Assembly (NCBI GenBank): GCA_965153455.1
Contig: OZ234503.1
Span: 6,664,157-6,728,156, forward strand
Reading direction: 5' to 3'
DNA length: 64,000 bases
Source: Sphagnum compactum
Taxonomy: Eukaryota > Bryophyta > Sphagnopsida > Sphagnales
The notes under the pieces are model-generated. The model was not told the origin of the DNA. It saw only the letters and a list, made by a program, of their open reading frames with translations, and searched no databases. The position numbers and the translations under genes were made by a program. Positions 35,510-47,432 of the stretch are shown one piece after another; position 1 is the first letter of the stretch; each line of letters opens with the position of its first letter.

Positions 35510-36435
35510 AGGAACATCTTTTACTATTGTTGGTTTTACTTCTGGTAAGATTTTAATTTCTTGTTTAGTTACAAGTACCGATTCAATTCTTCTGGATATT
35601 TTGATACCCTGAGTTGCGACTTCGTGCTTAATAATAAATGAATCGAAAGCTCAAATTTTTGAGCTATTTGTTCAAACTTTTCATCCTCCTGGCCTTCCTG
35701 ATAATAAAGAGGTGAATCAGATTTGTACCTTAATACCACTTCTTCCCTTTCTTCCCTTTCTGACATGTTGAGTCTTTGTTGTTTTTCTTGAATCAGAACA
35801 TTAGAGTCATGTTGCTGCATCAAATATGCTAATTCTAGCATAACTCTTTGTCAAGGTTCAGATTCTTAACTCCTTCGTATAAACTCAATTTGTGAATCTG
35901 CATTTTCAATCTAACGCTCTTCTCTTTTGGAATTTTATTGTAGACTATTGGTGCATTTTGTGCTTACTAGTTTGCACTTCACGAGGAATAATCAGTGCTG
36001 CTTGAGGCGTTCTATGGCCTACATGTTTCTTTTTTATCCACGAATGCTTCTATTACATTCAAAAAACTCTTTTAGGCGTTTCGAATTGCTCATCTACCTT
36101 ATCTGCATCCAAATTGTTGCTAATGGCAATGTCATTTTCCATTTGTTCATGTAATACAACTTGATCTAATTGTTTCCTTAGACTTCTAGTTACAATTATA
36201 TTTTCCATCTCTCCCCATCCTAATTCAAATCTGAACAAACTTTTGCATTGGAACAAAATCATCATAGTTAGTTACTCTACTTAGATCTCCTTTTGAACAA
36301 AAAATTATGATCAAGATTTTTTTATAAATGCAGATAATAAAATTAAAGTTTACTATCTATCTATAAAAACAAAATTTTTAGTCACAAAACATAAACAACA
36401 TTTTGAATTCACTCTGAATTTAGACCCTGGGATGT

Positions 36436-36460
36436 CACCAAATGGTATATACAAAATCTC
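36436..36460 (-). other. Possible primer-binding-site region of the retroelement
   Basis: The minus strand reads CCATTTGGTGACATCCCAGG. This resembles the junction of a Gypsy-type 5'LTR end (CA) and a tRNA-complementary primer site (TGGTGAC...). It lies just upstream of the retroelement frames, where a 5'LTR boundary is expected. No second LTR copy was found in the window, so this stays tentative. Confidence 0.35.
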
Positions 36461-39400
36461 TAATCCTATATTTTGGTTTAAAATTTGTACTAAAATACAA
36501 TAAAACTAATACTAACACAATCTACTCATTTATATCTACTTATAACTAGTTTCAGAATTAAAATCCAGTAATGAAAGTATGATAAAAAAAAATCAAAATA
36601 ACAACTTTGACTATGGAAACAAAGCTTTTCTAGAAATCAAAACATATTCTCTCATACTCCATTAAAGCTCCATGTTCTAAAATGATAATAATGATCTCTC
36701 ATCTCTTTTTCTTCTCCCAAAAGATATACCTCAAAAAGAACCAGTCTTATGTTCTATTCAAATTCAAATGGTGATAAAAGCTATTTAATTTAACTAGTAA
36801 TTCCTAACATAGTAACTAAGTAAATAGAAATATACTAACTAATAATTACCATAAGCAACTACTCCCTTAACATCCACTAGTTAGCCTACCCATACAATCA
36901 CCAACCCTTGTTCACCCATTAAATACCTTAATTAAATGGATGAAAAAATCATCCAAAAATGGATGAAATTTTTCAAATGGATGAAAAAACAATTCTTAAA
37001 AAGATGTTGGTAAGTTTGGATTGGTGCCGAACTTGCACCCTAAGTTTGAAAATTTTAAAAAAATGAAAAATAAAAAAGGAGGTCCATATTGGACCCTTCA
37101 ATCCTCCTTATTTTGGGCCTCTTTTGAAGCATGCAAGTCTTCGTTCATGCCTAAATCTCGAAGGTTTGGAAGAGAACTTGAGCTCCCAACGATGGTGGCT
37201 GGAGTTTGGTTCTTTCCATCACCACCCCCCCACCTATTTTTTTTCCCTTCCTTTTTTTCCCTTCTCTTTCTCTTCCTCTTCTCCTTCTTCCCTCTTTGCT
37301 ACAGGCGTTGTTGCCCAAAAACCACCATGACAAAAAATTAAAAACCTTGAAAAAGGAGCTCATTTTCCTTCTTCTTTCTCCCTAATGTTATTACCATATT
37401 TGTTGCAATTAGTTGTGTGGTAGAGCGACCACAACAACATAGACGTGGGGAAGCAATGTGGCCCCTTGCTCTCCTTTTTCCTCTCGGTGACAAGAGACCA
37501 ACCTTGGCAATGGTGGAATGGTAGTGCATGTGTGTTGTTGTTGTCACTTGCACAAACACCAAGAAGGAGAAGGAGGTGGAGGGAGAAAGAAAATTAAACA
37601 AAAAAAAGGGGCTTCCTTTGGACAAAACTAAAGGCCTTCCTTTGATTTTTTGAACTTTTTTTTTTCTTCAACAACTTTGCATAACCTTCGAACTCTAAGG
37701 ACTAGGCCCTATTTGGGTTCAACTCCCAAAATGTACATGAAAAACAAGTACAGAAACATTGTTTTCACCAGATCAAGATGCGAACGAACAATATTTGCAG
37801 CCCAAGCAAAACTCTTACAAAACCAACTTGTAATAACATAAACAAAACTGAACTACTCAACACTAATTGCTAACCAAATCATGTGCATAATATATACACA
37901 AAGAAAACCAAAAACTCAGTGCTAAACAAATCTAACCTAGTTGCGACACAAAAACAACTAGTTAACTTTTGGTGATTAAAAAACTAACTTACCTGCAACA
38001 AAATAGGAATTTAAGCTCAAAACATAAAAAACCAAAACACTTGCATAACAAAAAAATTGCAAAACAAAAACTATGCTCTAGAATCTCAAATCACCAAAAA
38101 TGATTTGAGGTCACACAAGATGGGATAATGTTCCATAACAAATACCATGAACCGCATTCACACTTGAACTAGTTCAAAATTAAATAATCGGTTTGACTAA
38201 CCCAGTTTATCCTTAACTAACTAGAATGTAACTGAGCAATTAAATTAACACATTTGACAACTAACTTAACTTTTTTTTTTTGTTGTAAAACTTGAAAGAA
38301 CCAAAATTCAAAACATGTGCCACATCTTTATACATGGTTCAAGAAGGTAGCCATAATTCTTAAAAATAAAATTAACATCATAAAATTCTAAAAAAAGAAA
38401 ACTAACATTTGCACCAAATTTTACTTGAATAATTAGGCTAGCAATTCTTTTATGCTCAAATAGGTTTTTGATATTGTATTAACAATTCCAAGTAACTAAA
38501 TTAAAAATTGGGCATATAATTTTTTTCACACTACTCTCAATTTAAGTACTTGAATGCTAAACCATGATGGTACATACAATATCATTAATTTGTACATCAA
38601 GTTTTAGCTAGGCATAGATGAAAGGCCCATCATAAGAATAGAGAGATCATTGTGATTTAATGGTAACATTGAGTTTCATTAAATGTGGATTAATGTGATA
38701 TTGAATTATGTTATATAATAATACAATATAATTGACTAATGGACATCACATCTTTCAAACAATATCTATTAAATAACTTGTAAATGTGATATTTCAAAAG
38801 ACCCACAAAAGTGCAAACTTTGTTGTTATCATAATTGTTGTAAATATGAATTGAAAAGTCAAATTATCAACAAAAGCAACCATGAACTATGCTTGGAAAT
38901 TATTTAATGGTGCACGTAATCAATTAATATCCGATTGATATAAGATTTTATAATGAAAATTAATTTAATTTAAACTCTCAAAAAAAAATTAAATTGTATG
39001 ATTAATGCAACATATGGATTATAATGCATATCTGTACCCAACCTTACCCAACAAAATGTTAAAATGAATTTGAAAAGGCATACATCATGTACAAACATTC
39101 AACAAATAAAAATTCATATTAAAAATTAAAAAAATATTGAATGGACCAATATGGTCACCTAGCATGTAATTAGTAATTATAACTCTAACAAATGAGATTG
39201 AATGTAAAAACAAATTTTGTGTTTATTTCATCTTCTAATCGCATAAGTTATCAAGCATTTGAATGTACAATACATTCACATAAGTTCACAACTTGGACCC
39301 CAAGTCCAATCCAATGACAACATGCAAAACATTAAAATCAAATGCACTTAAAATGCAAAAATGTCATGAGATTTAGAGTCTTTAGAAACACATGTAGTGT

Positions 39401-41040
39401 GCACTAAAATTGTCCTTACTTTGATTAACATGAATCGATCATATAAATTAACATTTACTTTGTTGTTTTGATTCTTGTATTTTTTTTAAATCCCTGATTA
39501 TGTGATATAAAAAAATTGGCAATTTGTTCCTAAAAGTTAGCAAAATTAATTATACTTGCACTATAAAAATACATTTCCCCAAGAATTTCTCAATTATTTT
39601 ATTATAAAGATGACAAAATTTGTTAGAAAAAAATCATTGTTCATGATAAATTTACACACATAATTTTTGAATCTGAAAATTTCTGTTTCACACCTTAAAG
39701 ATGTAATCCAAGGCAAATGTCATCAAACATTTAATTACAACATTGTTCCTTTGATGTAGAAATCAACCTTGTTTACAAAATACGTTTCAATTTTTTGGAA
39801 TTACTTTTGCTTTGAATTCTTTATTTCTTTGTCGTTTAATTTCATCCATAGTTTGACATGTCATACATGTATCGATCATATTTTTATGTGTTAACTTGTT
39901 ATATCAATCATACAATTTTTTTTTGATATAAATGTTTATAAATGAGAATGAATTTTATTATTTGTTTTTTATAAGTGTTAATTAGTTGTACCACCTTATT
40001 GATAACCTTTACCCATATCCTATACCTCTTAAGTAACCAATGCCATTCAAATAGTAACCAAATGTTTGCATAATTTATCATCTGATCTCCAACTTGACAA
40101 TTCCATGTTGGGACCATTTTATATTTGTCTTTTCATATCATCACCTTTCAATATTCATATGTGGATGTTGAATGCTTTTGTCCTCCCAAGTGACATCAAC
40201 ACATATTTGAATAAAATTCTAATTTTATCTAGATCTTATATTTCATATTATTATGGTTTCATGAATTTCTTGGTGTAATTGATACACAATTTTTTTTAAA
40301 AATGTTTCCAATAAATGAAGATTGAATTTCGTATTTTAAAATTTATTGAAATGGATATAATTCATGAAAAATCTATATGATAAAAAATTTGGGTGAAAGC
40401 ACACTATAACAAACAAAAGATGTTGTCAAAAATACTGAATTTCAAAACTATGCATTTTTTGTTAGATTGTGAATAATGAACGTCTCGCAACGAATTTAAG
40501 GTTTAGATGTTATTCATGTTTTACACACTCATTTTGAAAGTTTCATCTTCAGTTGGATGGAAAAGATAGTAATGTCCAATTTTTTCATTGCAACATCCAA
40601 TCAATCATCTCTAATTTTTTTTTCATCTTTAATATTCAACATTGCTTTAGGCCTATGTTCCTAAACATTGTGTTATAGAAAGATAATCATATAGAATATT
40701 AATAAAATACTAACAAGTTATATGATTGACAAACTCTAATACAAGAAAAACATTACAAGAAAGGAAGTATGGGGAAAAATAAATAAATTTAAGTTTTATT
40801 CTAATTACTAAGTGATTAAAATAATTAAAATACATTATTATTATTTTTTATTACTAAAATTTAAAATAATTAAAACAAACTATTTAAGCTTATCTTAGTT
40901 TATTTATTCTTCATATTAATTTGTATGGACCAAATTGTCCATAATTGGAAATCTTTGTATTTTTAAGTCTGTTTTTTATGTGTGTGTGTGTGTGTGTTTG
41001 TTTTCAGGACATTTCCCTAAAATTAGGAATTTTTACCATT
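36461..41040. other. Long gene-free stretch, partly possible LTR
   Basis: If 36436-36460 is a primer site, the first several hundred bases could be a 5'LTR. The patch 37020-37640 is GC- and CT-rich with low-complexity frames. The rest, to 41 kb, is very AT-rich with no gene; a (TG)n run lies at 40979-40999. Confidence 0.45.
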
Positions 41041-41261
41041 TCCAAGAAACTAAAAATTACGAAATATGAAATGGCAACAAAACCCAGGCACAAAATGAAT
41101 GACAAATTGTGAGAAGAAAAAAAATCGTCTTATTGGATGAGGAGAATGGCAGTCATCGAAACCTTCATGGATGAAAACGGTTGTTCCATGAACGCTCTTG
41201 GATGGTGGGATTTCACTTTTCTGTCCAGAAAAAATCGAATATACCGCTATCATATGATAGT

Positions 41262-41455
41262 GTCCAATTTGGATGCGATGAAAAGAAAAGTGATGACGTG
41301 GATGAATGTGCGAGGAGGAATGGATGAGACCACCGAGCGATAGTTGGATGATGGATGAGCCAATTTGGCTGCGATGCTTTGCCGCAAAATAGAAGTGATG
41401 GATTGGATGAATTTTTGAGGGAAACGGATGAGATGACCGAGCAATGGATGGATGA
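41262..41455. repeat. Imperfect tandem duplication of about 97 bp rich in GATGA
   Basis: CCAATTTGG(A/C)TGCGATG occurs at about 41263 and again at 41360. Both copies are followed by GTGATG, GGATGAAT and GGATGAGAnnACCGAGC. It lies upstream of the kinase gene leader. Confidence 0.65.
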
Positions 41456-41459
41456 GAAA

Positions 41460-41948
41460 TGGTGGAGTTGGCTCGCGCTTTCCTCGCAGCCATTCCTACG
41501 CTGCGTTTTGTGTGTCCGGCGCTTGCCTCATGCGCGCGACCGATATCGGGTTTTTGCAGGGAAGAGAGGTCGAATCTTCATCGCAGTGCTGTCGATTCGC
41601 GTACGCCAGGAAACAAGGATTCTATCGGTATGCAGGTTGCTAGTTTTTCGTAGTGGTTTCCGGCCGTGAGCTCCAAGTCTTTCTATGTTGTTGTCGTCTT
41701 CTTCTTCTTCGTCTTCTCTCTCTGTCTCTGTCTCTCTCGTAGACGGGTTCTCGAGGATGATTAGGGTTTTGTGTTGAGGCAGAAGAAGTAGAAGACCGCC
41801 GCGAAGAGAGGTTCCAAAGATGGGTTGTGTAGTGCAACTTGATCCGCCTGGGATCCATTCCGTCTCGCTCATGCTTCCTTGCTAGGGTTTGTCGCTTGAA
41901 GGACTTTGTAGTAGAGAAGCCAAAAGAGTGTGGGAGGGGCAGCAGGCC
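41460..41948 (+). promoter_or_regulatory. GC-rich leader of the AFC kinase gene
   Basis: GC content rises sharply here. CTTCTT/CTCTCT runs lie at 41695-41740, and two TAGGGTTT motifs (41762-41769 and 41883-41890) precede the start codon. The transcription start is probably within this stretch. Confidence 0.5.
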
Positions 41949-44900
41949 ATGGAGCGGACGATATACGGAATGCGGCCTGTGAAGCGTGCTCGCCTCACAT
42001 TGCTGGAGGACGGTGATCGCGGTGATGTAATTGACGAGGTCAGTTGGAGGGAATTTTTTGTCGTTTCTTCATGGCTTTTCTGCTTTCTCGGTGCATCTGG
42101 ATGATATCAGATTTCCACGACCTTAGATAGAAGGGATGTTACTGTCGATGACTGGGAATCTTGGAACACATGTGCTCCTATGTTCCTATGTTGTGTTCTG
42201 AAGTACCTCGCTTAATCTGCTTGCTTTGGATGATGCTAGGGTTTGAACGAGAATTTGACTTTGGTTTTGGTTTTGTAGCAGCAGGCAGCGGCAACTGTCA
42301 TTGAGCATTACGAGCATCTGGGAGGGGCAAGAGAAGTTCCACAAGGGGCTGGTTTTGGATATGCCAATGGAGGCGCCAATGCTAGGGTTGCCTCACCACC
42401 ATGGCATGATGATGATAAAGATGGGCACTACATGTTTGAGCTGGGAGAGAATATAACCTCTCGCTGTAATCTTTTACTTTGCTAACCCTGCTCCTAGTGT
42501 CCCCCCCCCTAACTTCCCGCTTGCTCGCTTCGCTGCCTTATGTGTCTATGGTGGAGGCGCAGATTCTTGAGATGGGTTTAGAAAGGAGCTTGTGCTTCTT
42601 CTTCCATTGCGGAAAGTGGCCGCAATATTTTGATCACGTTGTGTCGTGGTGCCTGTTTTGGTTGGGTTGTGAACTGCAGACAAGATCATCAGTAAAATGG
42701 GTGAAGGTGCGCACTTCTTACTCAAAGTGCCTCTTTGATGAGATAGCTGTTGATGCATGTTTGGTAGGTTCTTTGTTGTCTCAGTTTCATAAACTGTCGT
42801 TGAGGAGACAAACAAGTTCAGGAAGAATGGACAGGATCTAGTTTTAGGGTTTATGCTTGAATTGTTGGTCCACAATGGGCTCAGGGCACATTAGCACTCA
42901 CTACTATCTGCCTTCCTTGTAGAATGCTGTGGATATATCTAATTTTGTGGATCATGTTCAAGTAGAGAATTTTCAGTGTGAGCTCTTAGCTGTTATTTGT
43001 GTGATAGGAGCACCAAAGGTAGCCTTGATGCTGACTTAGTAACTGAGAGTACATGAATGGACCCTGGACCTCCAGAGACCCTTGAGGAAAATGAATTCAG
43101 TGTTGATGATACAAGGCTTTTTTTGACCTGTTTAGGATTGTGTTCTAGTCAACGAGCTTTTGGGGATAGTAATGTGGGTTCACCCCTCATATGAGGCATT
43201 CTAATGAGGATTGGCTGGAACCTGGAGGCCATTGATTTGCAGGCACTTTTGGGCGAGTTCTGGAGTGCTGGGATAGGGATGCCCGAGAATATGTGGCCAT
43301 CAAGGTTATTCGCAGCATTCAAAAGTACCGTGATGCAGCTATGATAGAAATTGATGTCCTTCACACTCTTGCCAAAAATGACAGGACAGGTTCATGGTTA
43401 GTCCTTTCCCTTGAAGGATGTTATTATTGTCATCTCATTGAACTTTGTTGTAAAGAGTGGCCAGCACTGTTGGTGCATATTTATTTCTTCTTAAGGTCGT
43501 TTATTAAGATTTGTAGAAAACTTGACAGTTCCCTTCATTGGATGATTTTTGAAGACCCATGATTCCCCTTTTATGCTCTAGACCCAGCAATACAAATTTC
43601 TTCTCCATCTTGTCCTCATTCTTATTACCATATGACCCAGTTGGTTACATTGGATGGAGTTGGGATGCAGGCATTGTCTGATGTTGAAGGATTGGTTTGA
43701 CTTTCGCAACCATGTTTGCATTGTATGGCTTCTATCCCATTGCTTTCTGTCAAGCACATGGTGTTGATTTGAATGTCTAGGATTTTGGGAACATGAACTT
43801 TCTTTTTTTGTCTTTTCTTGTGTGCTCCAAGTCATCCCTATCTAAAAGGAGGTTGTTATGTCTTGAAAGAGTGTTCCATTCAATTTAATCAATGACTCTC
43901 CATTTATCATTCCCCATCATCAACTCACGACCTTGGCCAGCACCTGTATATGAAGGCATTTCTGTTATTAGGTTCATTGAAGTAGTTGTCTTGAATAATA
44001 GATATGTGATGGCAGAGATCATATGAATGGCGTGGATTGTGGGTACAGGTATGTGAACGACTGGGTCCAAGCTTATATGATTTTCTCCGGAAAAATAATT
44101 ACCGACCATTTCCTGTGGACCTTGTTCGTGACTTTGGTCGTCAACTCCTGGAGTCTGTTGCCTGTAGGTGTCACATATACACAAATTGCCCGTCTTCTTC
44201 TTGTAGCCTGCAGTTCTCTGACCCTAGCCAAGCTGTCTGTTTGTATGTTGAAGATAACTCTTGCTTGGCCTGATACTTTGGGTTTTTCTGAATCCTGGTG
44301 AATTCCTTGGTGCCTTTTACTATCAGCATCGATGGCTCAAATTCCTAATTTTTTCTATTTGGGGGGGGGGGGTGTGTTTTGGTGGCAGACATGCATGAAC
44401 TTACACTTATTCACACTGACTTGAAACCCGAAAATATACTCCTGGTTTCTTCTGAGTATGTCAAAGTACCAGATTACAAGGTAATGTCATACAAGGCTTT
44501 AGGTTTTATCGCTTGCTGCCTGTCATCCCAAGGGGACCTTACTATAATAATCCATCTGAAAGTTGCTTGAAGTGCTTCACATGGAGATCTAAGGATGTCA
44601 ATGTTCTTCAGTAGGGCGGTGATTGGTATTAGTGTATTGGTGAGATTGCTCATTAGTTAGGATGACACTAGATATACCTACTTGGTGACTTTGTGTTGGT
44701 TATGATACAGCTTGTAGAATTTTTAACCACCCAGCAGTTTGGTTATTCACACTGCACACATTAAAAAAAATGTTGTGTTGTAATTTTGTGGGCCACCAGG
44801 TTTTAGACCTCTTTCTGGGTGTCCCACCAACAGTTTCATGTTTGTTGGCAGGTTGGCAATTGGCAGAAGTCACAAACTGGAAAGCATTTCAAGCGAGTGC

Positions 44901-47432
44901 CAAAATCAAGTGAAATCAAGCTCATTGATTTTGGCAGTGCAACATTTGAGAGCCACTACCACTGCTCTGTTGTATCCACTCGCCATTACCGAGCTCCAGA
45001 GATCATTTTGGGTAAATTCTTCTTGCTTGGATATGCTCTCTGGTTGTCATCTTGACCAACTAAGTGTTCGACTGAGGATTACTATCTACTCTTAGTATTG
45101 ACTCACACCATTTTGACTGCACTCATTCCTGTTGTGTTTATTTTGTCAGTTTGCCTGGAACTGAACAATTTTTTGTTTTGCTTAGAAGCTTTTGTGGAGT
45201 TTCTCTCTGCAATCACATTGGTACATTGACTTTTAGCATTCACTAACATATGGCTATATTGGTATTCTGAACACCAGACCATAAGATCCAATCCAGTCTT
45301 GAATTGCAAAATTCAGACTGTGCTTAGTGTATTGTACCATTGGGATAACAGTGTACCCTTAGGGTTAGATGCTTGCTTGTACAGGGGCAGGCTAAAATAA
45401 ATGAAACTTTCTGCAACAATCTTGTTGCAGGTCTAATGACAATACTATTCAGTTTTTTAATAAGCTATGTCTCTTGTGGTAGCCAACATCACAACGGAGT
45501 CTTCCAGTTTCTTCCAGAAGTGACAAAAACTCAGGACATGGATTTTGTATAATTGTTTGCCCAAAATTTTGATCATATTACTATGAGAATAATCCTACTG
45601 ATGTCATGCATCAATGTAGAATAATTGCACCTGTCACTGCCGTTCATGACAAAGGTGATGGTATAATACTCTGTGAGTGACACTCACAGGTTATGACCAC
45701 ACTTGTTCTTGTTGTGTTTGTCTTGATTTGGTGGGAACTGGAATAACAATTACTTCCACAGTGTTACTGTGAGGGTTTTTTGTGTAATCTCATGGATATA
45801 TGTCCTGCAATTAGGAAAACAATGTAGTCTTTCTGCAGAGTAGTGTTGGATTGTTTCTGGAAATAACTCACAGAAAATGCATTAGAAAGATAGGTCAACC
45901 CTGCATAGGTTTAATGTGTGGCCCAGTTTATCTACATAAGTCATAGGGTTTTGTTGTAGATAGATCCTTTCAGTGCCTAATTGGGTTGAACTGTAAAACA
46001 TTGTTCACACTCATATCAATCCTGTGCACTCTGACTCTTCTAATGGTTGACTGAGATGCTAATGATCAACTCTTGTTTTTCTCTTGTTATTGTTTGTCTC
46101 TACAATCAGCTAGATTGATTGCCCACAGACAAATGTCATGAAGTAGCCATGATCACTTAATGTTAGGACAGAGAAAGTTTGATATTTATTTCTTGCTGGC
46201 TTCATTCCTTGTTCACAATGGTACTTCTGGAATGAATTGCACTGTTCAGGGGGTGAAAGTTGGATTTTAGGGTCTTCTCCAGAGATTCCTGCATGTAAAA
46301 TTGAAGAATGTGATCTTAGACCCATTCTTCATTTGAATGCCAAGTTAAGAGAAAAGAAACCGAGAAAAGGACATGAATGAGAGTTGGATAATTATATATA
46401 AGTGCTGTGTCCCAGGTCTGGGGTGGACTTACCCTTGCGATTTATGGAGCGTGGGTTGTATTCTTGTAGAACTGTGTTCGGTATGTGATATCTGCCATAT
46501 TGTAGCACGTGCTAAGCTGAAGCTTCACTGCCTGCTTCTCACTAGTGCTCACTGTCTGTCACACTCAAAGGTTACATGTACTTTTTTTCACATAAATTTC
46601 AGGGTTTTGCTGATCATCTGGCATTGATTTGGCAGGGAGATGCCTTGTTTCAGACACATGAGAACCTGGAGCATTTGGCAATGATGGAGCGAGTGCTTGG
46701 GCCCATTCCTCAACACATGGTCAAAAGGGCAGAGTATGTACCTGTCAGTATGGTGTTCTTGAATTTTTTGTAACTGATATCAGGGTACTTACCGTGTTTG
46801 GAAGTCTGATGTATCCTTTCTGTGCTGAATAGCAGCCGGCATTCTGAAAAGTATGTGCGATATGGACGTGAGTTGAATTGGCCAGAGGGAGCAATCTCAA
46901 AAGACAGTATTCGAGCTGTGCGCAGATTACCTAGATTACGGGTATGTGGTTCTTTAACTATAAGTTATGTTTGAATTTTGATGCATGTGCATAAAAGCAC
47001 CCAATTTGTCTGAGAAAACTTCCAATCAAGAATGTTGACATAAGTGTAGATTAGGCTTCACATGCATCCCCTCACCTCAGGGTTAAATGGGTCCGTACTG
47101 GAAGGGAATCTCCTCCAAGGTGCATATACATAAAGGGATTTCTGTGGCATTTGGGTGCTTGATGCCAGTCAAATTGCTTTATGCTCTGAAATGTGTGGAC
47201 TCACCACACAACTAAGTTAGGTTCCAGTTCTTCCCCATTTCTTCAGTGTACTGTGATAACAAGTGTGGGAACTGATTTTGTGCAGAATTTGATAATGCAA
47301 CATGTAGATCACTCTGGAGGCTTGCTGATTGACTTGTTGCAAGGGTTGCTCAAATTTGAGGCATCAGAGCGGTTGACTGCAAAGGAAGCACTGAAGCACC
47401 CATTTTTCAGAGAGCCCAGTAGACGTTTGTGA
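41949..47432 (+). CDS. AFC-type LAMMER (CLK family) dual-specificity protein kinase
   Basis: Twelve exons: 41949-42038, 42279-42465, 42680-42706, 43243-43396, 43671-43722, 44049-44163, 44389-44480, 44852-45011, 46416-46480, 46636-46733, 46836-46941 and 47286-47432. They give 430 residues with frame kept throughout, about the length of plant AFC kinases. Family members phosphorylate SR splicing factors in the nucleus. Landmarks: glycine loop KMGEGTFG (residues 98-105, split over exons 3 and 4), Lys122 in VAIK, Glu137, catalytic loop HTDLKPEN (217-224), DFG (265-267) and the EHLAMMER motif (326-333). Exon 3 is only 27 nt. The residue equivalent to the CLK gatekeeper Phe is Cys172. Exon 8 could start 12 bases later, at a second CAG. 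The intron before exon 9 is long (about 1.4 kb) and carries repeats. Confidence 0.95.
45560..45700 (+). repeat. Dispersed repeat family D, copy 3 (diverged)
   Basis: It shares CTGATGTCATGCAT, TGTCACTGCCGTTCATGA, AAGGTGATGGT and ACTCTGTGAGTGAC blocks, in order, with copies at 26653-26780 and the complement of 54861-54990. It lies in intron 8 of the kinase gene, sense-oriented. A further related stretch may lie at 45110-45220. Confidence 0.6.
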
